Shown here: one piece after another, positions 27,126 to 36,325 of the stretch | Layout: each line of letters opens with the position of its first letter | How positions within the stretch are numbered: the stretch's first letter is position 1 | Assembly: GCF_003576245.1 (NCBI RefSeq) | Contig: NZ_QWGA01000003.1 | Location: 992,001-1,056,000 of the forward strand | Origin: Henriciella algicola | GTDB lineage: Bacteria; Pseudomonadota; Alphaproteobacteria; Caulobacterales; Hyphomonadaceae | Reading direction: 5' to 3' | Length of the DNA: 64,000 bases | The notes under the pieces: model-generated | Database searches by the model: none | Seen by the model: only the letters and a program-made list of their open reading frames with translations | What the model was told of the DNA's origin: nothing | Made by a program: the position numbers and the translations under genes

Positions 27126-28472
27126 ATGACGCGCAAATATTTCGGTACAGACGGCATTCGCGGCACGGCGAACACGCCGCCCATGACGCCAGAGATCGCG
27201 ATGCGCCTCGGCATGGCGGCTGGCAAGTATTTCCGCCGCGGCGGCACACGGCGCCATTCGGTCGTCATCGGCAAGGATACACGCCTTTCTGGCTACATGA
27301 TCGAGCCTGCGCTGGTTGCAGGCTTCACCTCGGTTGGCATGGACGTGACCCTGTTTGGCCCGCTGCCGACGCCCGGCGTCGCCATGATGACCCGTTCGCT
27401 TCGCGCAGACCTCGGCGTCATGATTTCTGCCAGCCACAATGCGTTTGAGGATAATGGCCTCAAACTCTTCGGGCCGGACGGTTACAAACTCTCTGACGAG
27501 ATCGAACTCGAAATCGAAAGCCGGATGGACCGCGCGCTCGACGACAAGCTCGCCGCACCATCTGCGCTTGGCCGCACACGCCGCGTGGATGATGCGCAGG
27601 CCCGCTATATCGAGATCGTCAAAGCGACCTTCCCGCGTGGCAGCCGGCTTTCCGGCCTTCGCGTCTGCGTCGATTGCGCGAATGGCGCAGCTTACAAGGT
27701 CGCCCCAACCGCCCTCTATGAACTTGGAGCCGAAGTCTTCCCGATTGGCGTCGCGCCGGACGGTTTCAATATCAACCAGGAAGTCGGCAGTACGCATACG
27801 CTGGCGCTCCGCGACGCCGTCAAGAAATACCGCGCTGATATCGGTATCGCGCTCGATGGCGATGCGGACCGCTGCATCCTCGTCGATGAGAAGGGCAACG
27901 AAATAGACGGCGACCAGCTGATCGGCCTGATCGCTGGCGACTGGAAAAAGCGCGGCCTGCTCGCCCGCGATGGCGTGGTCACCACTGTCATGTCGAATCT
28001 CGGCCTTGAGAACTATCTGAAATCCCAGGGCCTCAGCCTTGATCGCACCAAGGTCGGCGACCGCTATGTCGTCGAGCGGATGCGCGAGGGCGGCTTCAAT
28101 CTCGGCGGCGAACAGTCCGGCCACATCGTCGTTTCTGACCATGTCACCACCGGCGATGGCATGATCGCCGCGCTTCAGGCGCTTGCCGTCATGGTGGAGA
28201 CTGGCAAGCCATTGTCCGAAATCGCGAACGTCTTCGAACCGGTCCCTCAGAAGCTGGTGAATGTCCGCTACCAAAGCGAAGCACCTCTCGATCAGGACAG
28301 CGTCAAGCAGGTCATCAGCGCCGTCGAGGCGCGCCTCGGCAGCACCGGACGTCTCGTCATCCGCAAATCCGGCACCGAGCCTCTAATCCGCGTCATGGCA
28401 GAGGCCGAAGATGCCGCGGCCATGGAATCTGCGGTCAACGAAGTCGCCGACGCGGTTCGCTCCATAGGCTAG
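27126..28472 (+). CDS. glmM: Phosphoglucosamine mutase
   Basis: A 448-residue phosphohexomutase converting glucosamine-6-phosphate to glucosamine-1-phosphate. The catalytic phosphoserine is Ser103 in ISASHN, the metal loop is DGDADRC, the sugar-binding segment is GGEQSGHI, and the phosphate-binding [12 protein letters not shown] is near the C-terminus. The start at 27126 ([13 protein letters not shown]) matches the family and has GGGAGG upstream. Divergent from glmS. Confidence 0.98.
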   Translation: MTRKYFGTDGIRGTANTPPMTPEIAMRLGMAAGKYFRRGGTRRHSVVIGKDTRLSGYMIEPALVAGFTSVGMDVTLFGPLPTPGVAMMTRSLRADLGVMISASHNAFEDNGLKLFGPDGYKLSDEIELEIESRMDRALDDKLAAPSALGRTRRVDDAQARYIEIVKATFPRGSRLSGLRVCVDCANGAAYKVAPTALYELGAEVFPIGVAPDGFNINQEVGSTHTLALRDAVKKYRADIGIALDGDADRCILVDEKGNEIDGDQLIGLIAGDWKKRGLLARDGVVTTVMSNLGLENYLKSQGLSLDRTKVGDRYVVERMREGGFNLGGEQSGHIVVSDHVTTGDGMIAALQALAVMVETGKPLSEIANVFEPVPQKLVNVRYQSEAPLDQDSVKQVISAVEARLGSTGRLVIRKSGTEPLIRVMAEAEDAAAMESAVNEVADAVRSIG

Positions 28473-28544
28473 TGCCTCGCCCTCAACTAGCCTGATACTT
28501 GCAAGCCACCTGTCAGACTGTCCTATTCAGGGAGAGATGCTGAC

Positions 28545-29315
28545 ATGGCTACGGCACCAAAGATTGTTGCGCTCACAGCAGGCGGCCCGCACGCCTGGAT
28601 CATGATCAACACACTGCAGGAGCACTTCGGCGACTTCCCGATCATCCGAGAGGAAGGCGAGTCGCAGGCAACACTGTGGCGCCGTCGCCGCAAACTGCTC
28701 GGACCGCTGACGGTGGCCAGTATGCAGGCGGCGCGCATCCCTATCAAACTCACCAGCAAGGGAAGTCAGGATACGATCGCCCGGCTCATCGCGCGTGAAA
28801 AGCTCGAGCCAGAACCCCGAAGCGGTGCCAACCTCATTGAAGTGCCATCGGTGAATTCCGACCAGTGCCGCGCCACACTCAAATCGCTCGACCCGAAAGC
28901 TGTCTTCGTGGTCTCTACGCGCATGATCTCAAAGAAGACGCTCGCCAGTATCGACGCGCCGTTCATCAATTACCATTCAGGTATCAATCCGGCCTATCGC
29001 GGCATGTTCGGCGGCTATTTTGCCCTCGCCAACGGAGAGCCGGAGCATTTTGGCGCAACGGTACACCTTGTCGATCATGGCGTGGATACGGGCGACATTC
29101 TCTACCAGTCGCGTCTTCGGGCCGAACCGGAAGACAACTTCCACACCTACCTCTGGCGGATGGCCGCAGGTAGCCGCGACATCGTGGTGCGCGCCATGGA
29201 AGACGCGCTCAACGGCTCACTTCGTCCCCAGAAAGTCGACCTGCCATCAAAGCAGTATTTCGCCCCTACGCTGGGCGGCTATCTCTGGAGCGGGCTCAGC
29301 CGGGGCGTCTGGTAG
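28545..29315 (+). CDS. Formyltransferase-fold protein (PurN/Fmt-like) of unknown substrate
   Basis: A 256-residue protein with the formyl_transferase core: FINYHSGINPAYRG, equivalent to the canonical N-x-H-x-S-x-L-P-x-Y-R-G, and DHGVDTGDIL with the catalytic aspartate. The N-terminal third (ALTAGGPHAWIMINTLQEHFGDF) differs from PurN and from Fmt, and no tRNA-binding C-terminal domain is present. It resembles the N-formyltransferase-like proteins that modify amino sugars or act in surface-glycan clusters, and it sits next to glmM. Substrate unproven. No SD stronger than GGGAG at about 12 bases is visible. Confidence 0.8.
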   Translation: MATAPKIVALTAGGPHAWIMINTLQEHFGDFPIIREEGESQATLWRRRRKLLGPLTVASMQAARIPIKLTSKGSQDTIARLIAREKLEPEPRSGANLIEVPSVNSDQCRATLKSLDPKAVFVVSTRMISKKTLASIDAPFINYHSGINPAYRGMFGGYFALANGEPEHFGATVHLVDHGVDTGDILYQSRLRAEPEDNFHTYLWRMAAGSRDIVVRAMEDALNGSLRPQKVDLPSKQYFAPTLGGYLWSGLSRGVW

Positions 29316-29321
29316 CGCGCC

Positions 29322-30512
29322 TCAAACGTCCTGCACCATCGCGGCGGTGAACTGAGCACTCAGCCGCAGCGCCCGGCTCCACTGCGCCAGCCGGGCTGAG
29401 ATAATTTCTTCAGCAGCCTCGGCCGGCGCACTATCCCGCACGAGGAATGGCAGCGCCATCCGCTCATCTGCTTCTGCCCTTTCACTCATGCTCGGGCGTT
29501 GGTAGCGCCCATCCCAGACACCATCACTCCACGCCTTGCGCGCTTCACCGGGGTCCCGTCCAATGAGCAAATGGTCGCCGCGCCGCTGCACCCACGCCCC
29601 ACCGAGCGTGACACGGCTCTCCGGCCCGCCAGAGACGATCGTTTCGACCAGCGCTGATAGAGATTGGGCCGGCGCGCCATGACTGCTGCCAGACGCTGCT
29701 TGCAGAATCATATCAAGAAATCGGGCCCAGAGCGCGGGCGCCGCTTCCGCCCGCCCGACATCCACTTCGATCAGGCCTCTCGGACCTGTGCGCACCGCCC
29801 CGCTCAGGAGCTGCGACAGCTGTAAGTCCTCAACCGCCCGGAGACGCATGGCGTCGAAACAAATCCGCTTGAGCCGTGCACCATCCAATGCCGTAACGAG
29901 CCTGCGCACACGCACACGCTCATAGTGGTCTGCGTCATTGCTGGGATCGCTGATCCAGTCCCGCCCGCTCGCTTCAAGGTCCGCGACCAGATCTTCACGC
30001 CGCGAGGACAGAAGGGGCCGCGCCAGTATGATGCCGCGTCCTTCAGGCCAGACCGGGGAGACAGAGACAGGCTGCGGCCCAACCGCGCCCGCCAGTCGCA
30101 CGGGCCGCGACAGACGCATCAGTAACGTCTCCATCACATCAGTCAGCGTGTGACCGAGCAGGACGACCCCTGCGCCTGCCTTGCGCGCAGCCTCTGCCAA
30201 AAGGATATGCCGGGCCCTGCGGGCCGCGTTCTGGCTGCTCTTGTCCGGAGACCATGTCAGAATTTCAGCGGCAATCCCGCGATCATGCGCCAGATCTGCC
30301 ACCCAGCGCGCCTCTTTGGCCGCTTCAGGGCGCAAACCATGATCGATCGTCAGGACAAGCAGGTCACGCCCACTCTGTTGCGCCCACGCCTCTGCAAGGT
30401 TGAGCAGGCTGAGCGAGTCGCTTCCGCCCGATACAGCAACGCAGACTGGGCCTTGCGACCCGGCTGCCACCGCATCGATGAGCTGACAGCTAAAGGCGTC
30501 TAGGCGCTGCAC
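29322..30512 (-). CDS. tilS: tRNA(Ile)-lysidine synthase
   Basis: A 396-residue PP-loop ATPase that converts the anticodon C34 of tRNA-Ile(CAU) to lysidine. The PP-loop is VSGGSDSLS (about residues 27-35), followed by LTIDHGLRPEAAKEARWV, and the tail contains DPSNDADHYERVRVRRL. The start is GTG at 30512, overlapping the end of cpoB by 13 bases, which points to translational coupling with the Tol-Pal cluster. This is the last gene of the long minus-strand block. Confidence 0.94.
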   Translation of the reverse strand: MQRLDAFSCQLIDAVAAGSQGPVCVAVSGGSDSLSLLNLAEAWAQQSGRDLLVLTIDHGLRPEAAKEARWVADLAHDRGIAAEILTWSPDKSSQNAARRARHILLAEAARKAGAGVVLLGHTLTDVMETLLMRLSRPVRLAGAVGPQPVSVSPVWPEGRGIILARPLLSSRREDLVADLEASGRDWISDPSNDADHYERVRVRRLVTALDGARLKRICFDAMRLRAVEDLQLSQLLSGAVRTGPRGLIEVDVGRAEAAPALWARFLDMILQAASGSSHGAPAQSLSALVETIVSGGPESRVTLGGAWVQRRGDHLLIGRDPGEARKAWSDGVWDGRYQRPSMSERAEADERMALPFLVRDSAPAEAAEEIISARLAQWSRALRLSAQFTAAMVQDV

Positions 30513-31459
30513 CCTGCCCGCGTGCGTTCCAGGGCCGCGAGGTTACGAGTCACACCCGAAGCGTTCGGATATTGCTGCGGCAGGACATCCAGAGCCTCGC
30601 AGGCGCGGTCCGTATCACCGACAAGGCGCATGGAGCGGGCCAGCTTGACGAGCGCATCCGGCGCACGCGCATCGTCCGGATATTCGCGGATCATTTTCAG
30701 ATAGGCCTCACCGGATTCGCCATAGGCTTCCTGCTGGAAAAGGGTCTCGGCGAGCCAGTACTGCGCCTCGCCAGCCTGCGGGTCGTCAGAGAAGCGGTCG
30801 AGGAAGGCGCGAAACGCATCTTCAGCGCCGGCATAATCAAACTTCAGAAGGCGGGACTTCGCTGCCGCGAACAGCGGACCTGCCTCGCCAGGAAGATCGC
30901 TCGCGCCAAGCGTGCCAAGCGACCCTTGATAGTTCGGGTTGCCCGACGACGCGGTTTGCGATGCGGACGGTTCGCGCTCTTGCGAATTGGCGCTGCTGCT
31001 ATTGCTGGTTCCGCGCGTCTGGGTCGCCGAAGACGTCTGGGTCTCGCTACGGTTCGTCGCCGGTGCGGTCTCCTGAACTTCATCCACCTCGGCGCGGTTC
31101 TGGCTGACATCTTCCTGCAGCGCAGAGATCTGACGCTGCATACGCTCATTCTGTTCGGTGAGCTCGCGGATCGACTGGCCAATACGCTGGTCGTCCCGCT
31201 GCATACGCTCAGATTCGTCGCGCGATTGGGAAAGCAGGAACTGCAGGGTCTCGATCTCACCATTCAGGCGGTTGATCTCGTCTTCAAGGCGCTTCTGCTC
31301 AAGATCCATTTGCGCCATGCGCTGGCGCATATCATTCACGGTCGTTGCAAGGTCACCGCTCGTCGCGCCGCGTGTAATGGGCGCGCGGTTGGACTGAGCA
31401 CCTGCCTCTATCGGGGCAAACAGGGCGAGCGCGGCAATGAGCGGAACCATACGGATCAT
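30500..31459 (-). CDS. cpoB: Cell division coordinator CpoB (YbgF)
   Basis: A 319-residue periplasmic protein with a signal peptide (MIRMVPLIAALALFAPIEAGA). An N-terminal coiled coil spans about residues 35-125 (MRQRMAQMDLEQKRLEDEINRL and after). A Ser/Thr/Gln-rich linker of about 50 residues follows, then TPR repeats at the C-terminus (AEDAFRAFLDRFSDDP; GEAQYWLAETLFQQEAYGESG). CpoB links Tol-Pal constriction to peptidoglycan synthesis. The start at 31459 has GAGG upstream; the longer frame adds no signal features. It overlaps tilS. Confidence 0.93.
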   Translation of the reverse strand: MIRMVPLIAALALFAPIEAGAQSNRAPITRGATSGDLATTVNDMRQRMAQMDLEQKRLEDEINRLNGEIETLQFLLSQSRDESERMQRDDQRIGQSIRELTEQNERMQRQISALQEDVSQNRAEVDEVQETAPATNRSETQTSSATQTRGTSNSSSANSQEREPSASQTASSGNPNYQGSLGTLGASDLPGEAGPLFAAAKSRLLKFDYAGAEDAFRAFLDRFSDDPQAGEAQYWLAETLFQQEAYGESGEAYLKMIREYPDDARAPDALVKLARSMRLVGDTDRACEALDVLPQQYPNASGVTRNLAALERTRAGCSA

Positions 31460-31508
31460 GAAAGGGCCTCTTCGGGGCAGTAGATGCACAATTTCAGCAT
31501 ATAGATAA

Positions 31509-31542
31509 GAAAAAAGCCGGGGCCAAATTATGACGCCCGGCT
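31509..31542 (-). terminator. Rho-independent terminator downstream of pal
   Basis: On the minus strand AGCCGGG (31542-31536) pairs with CCCGGCT (31521-31515) around a 14-base loop, followed by TTTTTT. It separates pal from cpoB and should reduce read-through. Confidence 0.75.
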
Positions 31543-31573
31543 TTCTGTATCAGTAAATTTCAGTCGTCAGCGT

Positions 31574-32131
31574 TTAGCTGCTTGGACCGCCCATGATTTG
31601 GGTGAAGGCGTTACGGTTCATCGCCCATGCAGCTTCGTTCGACTCTGCTGCGATTGGACGCTCCTTGCCGTAGGACACCGTGTCGATGCGCGACTGGCTG
31701 ACGCCGAGGTTCACGAGGTAATCACGGACCACAGACGCGCGGCGCTCACCGAGTGCGAGGTTGTACTCGCGGGTGCCGCGCTCGTCGGCGTTACCGGCGA
31801 CGAGGATGCGAACGTTCGGGTAGTTTTGCAGCCAGGCGGCCTGACGCTGCAGAACGGCCTGATCGTCGGCGTCGAGGCGGTACTGGTCGAGGTTGAAGTA
31901 AACGCGGTCGCCGACGTTCACGCGGAAGTCTTCGAGCGAACCGGCAGCTGGACCGGAGTCGATGACGCGGTTCGGGGTCTCGATGTCGGACTCGCGCACC
32001 GGACCGGTGTTCGCATTGCCGTTATCGGAAACTTGCGACGCCGAATTGTCGCTCGGTTTCGGCTTGGAGGCACACGCGGTGGCACCAAGGATCAGAGCGA
32101 GGGAAGCAGTAGAAAGAACTAGACGACGCAT
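31574..32131 (-). CDS. pal: Peptidoglycan-associated lipoprotein Pal
   Basis: A 185-residue outer-membrane lipoprotein. The signal ends in ALILGATAC, with the lipidated cysteine at residue 20. After a polar linker the C-terminal OmpA-like domain starts at about residue 75 (VGDRVYFNLDQYRLDADDQ) and carries the peptidoglycan-binding NADERGTREYNLALGERRA. Pal is captured by TolB and couples the outer membrane to the cell wall during division. AAGGAG precedes the ATG. An independent promoter is possible in the 130-base gap to tolB. Confidence 0.97.
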   Translation of the reverse strand: MRRLVLSTASLALILGATACASKPKPSDNSASQVSDNGNANTGPVRESDIETPNRVIDSGPAAGSLEDFRVNVGDRVYFNLDQYRLDADDQAVLQRQAAWLQNYPNVRILVAGNADERGTREYNLALGERRASVVRDYLVNLGVSQSRIDTVSYGKERPIAAESNEAAWAMNRNAFTQIMGGPSS

Positions 32132-32180
32132 TGGTTACTCCTTCGTAAGGTCGTTGGCGCGACCCATTAGTGTCGGATTT

Positions 32181-32245
32181 TGTCAACTTCGTGGCTGACG
32201 ATTGGTTCCGGAAAAAATAATTTGCCTTCCGGGCCTTCCGCCCGG
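32181..32245 (-). promoter_or_regulatory. tolB-pal gap: hairpin and candidate pal promoter
   Basis: On the minus strand CCGGGC and GCCCGG (32245-32240 and 32234-32229, 5-base loop) form a perfect 6-bp hairpin; a run of Ts lies about 9-15 bases after it, too far for a standard terminator. A perfect TTGACA (32186-32181) follows, 49 bases before the pal ATG; no clear -10 is visible. Partial attenuation plus an internal promoter for pal would fit. Confidence 0.35.
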
Positions 32246-32261
32246 TCAGGCGTGGCGAGTT

Positions 32262-33620
32262 CTAGTTGAGAAGCGGCGACCAGGCAGGGTCCGAGCCCTG
32301 CGTTGGTGTCGGAATCTGGCGCAGGTTGCGGCCGGTCAGGTCGACAGACCAGAGCTGTGGGCCAGCACCCGGAGCGCGCTCACGGAAGAAGGTGATGACG
32401 CGGCCATTTGGCGACCATTCCGGACCTTCATCGAGATAGGATTCCGTGAGGACGCGCTCACCTTCGCCATCGGTACCAATGACGCCAATTGAGAAGCGGC
32501 CACGCGACTGCTTGGTGAAGGCGATAAGGTCACCACGCGGGCTCCAGACCGGCGTTGAATAGCGGCCCGAGCCAAAGGTGATACGGCACGCCGTATCGCG
32601 GCCACCCGATGGGCAGGTCAGCGGCGAGCCATCTGTATTCATGATGTAGAGTTGCGGGCTGCCACCACGGTCTGAGTTAAATACGATCTGACGGCCATCA
32701 GGCGACATTGAAGGCGACGTATCGATCGCAGGATGATCGGTCAGCCTGCGCGTGCTCTGGGTAACGAGATCTCGCAGATAGATATCGGAATTGCCATTCA
32801 CAGCCTGCGTCAGAAGCACTGACTGTCCATCGCGCGAGAAGCGCGGCGCAAACGTCATGTTCTGGAAATTGCCGAGCACTTCCTGGCGTCCGCTCTGGAT
32901 ATCGAACAGGTAAACGCGCGGACGATTGTTCTCGAACGACATATAGGTGATCTGCTGGTTCGACGGCGAGAAGCGCGGCGTCAGGACCGTGAACGTGCCG
33001 GAGGTGAGATATTTCACATTGGCGCCGTCGGAATCCATGATGGCCAGACGCTTTGTGCGGTCATCCTTCGGGCCGGTTTCAGCGACGTAGACAATACGCG
33101 AGTCAAAATACGGGTCTTCACCGGTGAGGCGCGCATAGATCGTGTCTGCGATCTTATGCGCGATCCGGCGCCAGTCTTCGGGCTTCGCCGTAAAGCGGCG
33201 ACCGGCCTGGCCTTCAAGACGCATGACCTCCTCGCCATAAACGTCCCAGAGACGAACAGAGGCGCGGATAAACTCGACACCCTCGATCGTCACCCGGTCA
33301 ACTTCGCCCACAACAAGTGCGTCGGTCTGAATGATCTTCCAGTCGGCAAAGCGCGGCTGCGTATTGATCGACAGGTCACGCTGGATGAAAGCGCTCTGAG
33401 GCGTAATCTCGAAGAGGCCAGTCGACAGCAGATCGTTCTGGATAACGGAGGTGATATCCGTGGCCAGTTGCCGGTCCGCGCCTTCAGCCTCGAAGACTGG
33501 AATGGCGATTGGCGTCGGCTTCAGCGTGCCTTCGGAAATGTTCACGGTCACCTGCGCCGTCGCGGCGGGAATGACCGCCACCAAGGCAGCAAAGAGATAG
33601 GCGGCAATTGATTTCATCAT
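32262..33620 (-). CDS. tolB: Tol-Pal system beta-propeller protein TolB
   Basis: A 452-residue periplasmic protein with a signal peptide (MMKSIAAYLFAALVAVIPAATAQ). The N-terminal alpha/beta domain (about residues 24-165) precedes a six-bladed propeller with repeated SPDGRQI, SRDGQSV, SPRGDLI and SPNGRVI turns. TolB shuttles between TolA and Pal. Two adjacent ATGs are possible starts. It starts 24 bases after tolA ends. Confidence 0.97.
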   Translation of the reverse strand: MMKSIAAYLFAALVAVIPAATAQVTVNISEGTLKPTPIAIPVFEAEGADRQLATDITSVIQNDLLSTGLFEITPQSAFIQRDLSINTQPRFADWKIIQTDALVVGEVDRVTIEGVEFIRASVRLWDVYGEEVMRLEGQAGRRFTAKPEDWRRIAHKIADTIYARLTGEDPYFDSRIVYVAETGPKDDRTKRLAIMDSDGANVKYLTSGTFTVLTPRFSPSNQQITYMSFENNRPRVYLFDIQSGRQEVLGNFQNMTFAPRFSRDGQSVLLTQAVNGNSDIYLRDLVTQSTRRLTDHPAIDTSPSMSPDGRQIVFNSDRGGSPQLYIMNTDGSPLTCPSGGRDTACRITFGSGRYSTPVWSPRGDLIAFTKQSRGRFSIGVIGTDGEGERVLTESYLDEGPEWSPNGRVITFFRERAPGAGPQLWSVDLTGRNLRQIPTPTQGSDPAWSPLLN

Positions 33621-33644
33621 CTGGCTATCGCCCTTTCCTGACGT

Positions 33645-34538
33645 CTAGTTACCCGTAAAAGCCGGGCCGAGATTGATATTGGCTTCCTTCCAGAGATCGT
33701 AATCATCCCTCGGAAGCCTGTATGGTTGACACTTCTGGACCGCACGCTGGGCCCGCTCGATGGCAAGCTGCATGGGCCGGTCCCCGATTGGCGCACGCGA
33801 CGGCCGCACAAGATCGAGGTCGAGCACATTGCCTTCAGCATCCAGTCTTGCCCGCATGCTGATATTAAGCCGCTCCGGTTCTGGCTGATCGCCAACCCCG
33901 TCCCAGCATGGATAGATCTGATTGTAGAGCAGCTGCTCGATCCGGACAGTGTTGGCCGTCCGCTCACCTGCGCCGGCACGCTGCTCCTGGGGTGCAGGTG
34001 TTTCTTCGCGCGGCGGTGTCTCACGGCGCGGGGCCTGCGTTTCCCGGCGTGTTTCACGCTCACTCTGGAAGGTCGACTCAGCGGAATTCAGAAGATTGTC
34101 GAGCGCGCTGCTATCACGTTTCGGATTAGGCGTGGCCGGACGCTCTTCCTTTGGCTCTTCTGGCGGCGCTTCTTCTTCCTCATCGGCTTCTGCCTCGAAG
34201 TTCGGAAGAATATCGTCCTCTTCCTCAGGCGGCGCAGCTTCGCGGGCCGTTTCGACCTCATCGACCGGTATATCCCGCTCATCGGGGATATCCTCGACCG
34301 GAAGCTCTTCGTCTTCTTCGGGCTCCGGTTCCGGCTCTGGCTCGACCTCTTCTTCTTCCGGCTCCTGCGGCTCAAGAACAGGCGCGACGTTCGTCATCTC
34401 ACCCACATCGACAAGCTCGACCGGCACAACGACAAACTCATCCTCCGTCACGCTCGTCGCGACGTAGGGCCAGGCGATATAGCCTGCGCCAATCACTGCA
34501 GCATGCAGCATGACAGATGCCGGAAGGCCTCGGATCAT
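33645..34538 (-). CDS. tolA: TolA-like energy transducer with acidic linker
   Basis: A 297-residue protein. One N-terminal transmembrane helix (SVMLHAAVIGAGYIAW, about residues 8-24) anchors a long linker that is very rich in Glu and Pro (EPEEEEVEPEPEPEPEEDEE, then EEEDDILPNFEAEADEEEE). The C-terminal TolA/TonB-like domain (about 205-297; IEQLLYNQIYPCW) has two cysteines. Classic enterobacterial TolA has an Ala/Lys/Glu-rich helical linker instead. Function in TolQR-driven force transfer to TolB-Pal is inferred from position between tolR and tolB. Confidence 0.9.
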   Translation of the reverse strand: MIRGLPASVMLHAAVIGAGYIAWPYVATSVTEDEFVVVPVELVDVGEMTNVAPVLEPQEPEEEEVEPEPEPEPEEDEELPVEDIPDERDIPVDEVETAREAAPPEEEDDILPNFEAEADEEEEAPPEEPKEERPATPNPKRDSSALDNLLNSAESTFQSERETRRETQAPRRETPPREETPAPQEQRAGAGERTANTVRIEQLLYNQIYPCWDGVGDQPEPERLNISMRARLDAEGNVLDLDLVRPSRAPIGDRPMQLAIERAQRAVQKCQPYRLPRDDYDLWKEANINLGPAFTGN

Positions 34539-34541
34539 ATC

Positions 34542-34988
34542 CTAGCGCGACTCCTCGGCCTGCGGGTCGGTAACAAGCGCAATGTTGCGATAGCCAGCGC
34601 GCTGCATACGGGTCATGACATTCATAACCTGCCCATAATTCACGCCCTCATCTGCCCGCAGGAAGATGCGCTCCTCATAGCCTTCGCCTGCAATCGCATA
34701 GAGCGTCGAGACGAGCTCTTCAGGGTTCACACGCGTTTCCTGGATGTAGATCGCCCCACTGGAGTCGAGCGACACTGAAAGCGGCTGGCTTTGCGGCGCA
34801 CGCAGATTCTCTGCCGACGCTTTCGGCAGCGACACTTCAACGCCGGTGGTCAGCAGCGGCGCGGTGATCATGAAAACGATCAGCAGCACGAGCATCACGT
34901 CGACAAGTGGGGTCACGTTGATTTCTGCGGCCATCGCGCGGCGGCCGCGGTTTCGCCCTGTTGGGCCAGCAGCAAATCCTCCAGCCAT
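34542..34988 (-). CDS. tolR: Tol-Pal system protein TolR
   Basis: A 148-residue ExbD/TolR protein. The single transmembrane helix at about residues 26-45 contains the essential aspartate in VTPLVDVMLVLLIVFM. The periplasmic domain ends with ADEGVNYGQVMNVMTRMQRAGY, a typical TolR/ExbD C-terminus. It partners TolQ in the proton channel. It lies 3 bases after tolQ and 3 bases before tolA. Confidence 0.96.
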   Translation of the reverse strand: MAGGFAAGPTGRNRGRRAMAAEINVTPLVDVMLVLLIVFMITAPLLTTGVEVSLPKASAENLRAPQSQPLSVSLDSSGAIYIQETRVNPEELVSTLYAIAGEGYEERIFLRADEGVNYGQVMNVMTRMQRAGYRNIALVTDPQAEESR

Positions 34989-34991
34989 GAC

Positions 34992-35699
34992 TTATGCCCC
35001 GAGGTCCGAAGCGCGGCGCGACAGACGCACCAGAAGGTCCTGGCTGAACGTGTCGAGCTGATCGGCAAACCGGTTCACGTCGCCGGTGAACTTGTTGTAG
35101 TAAATGACCGCCGGGATAGCCGCGACGAGGCCAAGGCCGGTCGCGAAAAGCGCTTCGGCAATCGGTCCTGCAACGTTGGTCAGGCTGGTGTCCTGTTTCT
35201 CGGCGATGTTGAGAAACGCGTTCATGATGCCCCAGACTGTCCCGAAAAGACCGATGAACGGCGATGCAGACCCAATCGTCGCCAGCACACCCAGACCATT
35301 GCTGATCCGGCCGACTTCGCGGTCGACGCCAGCCCGCAGCGAGCGCTCGGCCCGGTCGATCATCATCATGTGATCATTTGGCTCTGGGGCGCGGCGGGCA
35401 TCGCTCCACTCCCGTGAGATAGACGCATAGATGCGAGAGGCTGCGTCGCTGCCGGACGGCGGCCCGCGGCGGTCAAGGTCATCGGCCCGGCCTGACCAGA
35501 ACGCATCCTCGAAAGCCTTCGCCCGGCGACGTGCGCTGGAAACGGCGAAGGTTTTTTCGATGATGACAGCCCAGGACCAGAGGCTGGCAATGAGCAGGAT
35601 GATAAGGACGAGTTTGACCACAATATCGGCTTCCAGAAGGAGACCGAGAAGGGAGAAGCCGGCATCGTTGACAATCGGTGCGGTGACGTCGCTTTCCAT
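34992..35699 (-). CDS. tolQ: Tol-Pal system protein TolQ
   Basis: A 235-residue MotA/TolQ/ExbB-family inner-membrane protein with three helices. The first is at about residues 25-48 (VVKLVLIILLIASLWSWAVII); the other two lie in the conserved GLLGTVWGIMN-like region (ASPFIGLFGTVWGIMNAF) and IAEALFATGLGLVAAIPAV. The start MESDVT at 35699 has GAGG 6 bases upstream. It forms the proton channel with TolR. A 178-base gap separates it from ybgC, with room for an internal promoter. Confidence 0.96.
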   Translation of the reverse strand: MESDVTAPIVNDAGFSLLGLLLEADIVVKLVLIILLIASLWSWAVIIEKTFAVSSARRRAKAFEDAFWSGRADDLDRRGPPSGSDAASRIYASISREWSDARRAPEPNDHMMMIDRAERSLRAGVDREVGRISNGLGVLATIGSASPFIGLFGTVWGIMNAFLNIAEKQDTSLTNVAGPIAEALFATGLGLVAAIPAVIYYNKFTGDVNRFADQLDTFSQDLLVRLSRRASDLGA

Positions 35700-35824
35700 G
35701 AAATTCCTCTTCTTGCTGGCTGCAGCACAGCCTTTGCGCACGGCCCCCATCAGACCGCACGATCAATCTGCTCCCCCTATCCTACGGAAATCAGGCGGAA
35801 ACTTGGCATCTGAAGCAGAATATG

Positions 35825-35843
35825 TGCCGGAGCGCCTCCGGCA
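35825..35843. other. Perfect hairpin in the ybgC-tolQ gap
   Basis: TGCCGGAG (35825-35832) and CTCCGGCA (35836-35843) form an 8-bp perfect stem with a 3-base loop, with no T-run on either strand. It could be an mRNA processing or stability element between ybgC and tolQ. The rest of the 178-base gap shows no gene. Confidence 0.5.
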
Positions 35844-35877
35844 GGAGGCCTGGGCGGCAAAAAAGCTGCCGCTTGCC

Positions 35878-36321
35878 TCAAGACTTGAAAATATAAGGTC
35901 GAAGCTGCTCGACCACATCCGGGATGGGGCGACGCGGGCGTCCGTCCACATGGATCATGATGGCGGTGACATGCGCCTCGGCGATGACCTCGTCGCCCCG
36001 CCTCGCGGTCTGCTCGAACAGGACTTTTGCGCCCTTCACGCCGGTATAGCGCGAGCAGATCATCAGCGCGTCGTCGATTCTTGCCGCGCGCTTATAGTCC
36101 ACCTGGACATTGGTCAGGGTGAAGGCGGCAGGCTCTGGCAGCGCCAGAAGTGACTGGTGCGAAACACCTGCATCGCGAAGAAATTCAGACCGTCCCCGCT
36201 CGAAGAAGCGCAGATAATTGGCGTGGTACACCATGCCGGTGAAGTCGGTGTCTTCGTAATAGACCCTGACCGGCAGCCAGTGCTGCATCGCGGCATCAAA
36301 GGGAGAGACGGCCTCTGCCAA
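35878..36321 (-). CDS. ybgC: Tol-Pal-associated acyl-CoA thioesterase
   Basis: A 147-residue hotdog-fold thioesterase. The catalytic motif YYEDTDFTGMVYHANYLRFFERGRSE includes the conserved aspartate and the H-x-N-Y segment of the YbgC/4-hydroxybenzoyl-CoA thioesterase family. Its link to Tol-Pal is by genomic association in many proteobacteria. It starts 4 bases after the purH stop, and its stop is 178 bases before tolQ. Confidence 0.95.
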   Translation of the reverse strand: MAEAVSPFDAAMQHWLPVRVYYEDTDFTGMVYHANYLRFFERGRSEFLRDAGVSHQSLLALPEPAAFTLTNVQVDYKRAARIDDALMICSRYTGVKGAKVLFEQTARRGDEVIAEAHVTAIMIHVDGRPRRPIPDVVEQLRPYIFKS

Positions 36322-36325
36322 TGGT

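Noticed and set aside
27048-28274. Long open frame antisense to glmM
   Set aside because: A shadow of glmM; glmM carries all catalytic motifs and the antisense frame shows none.
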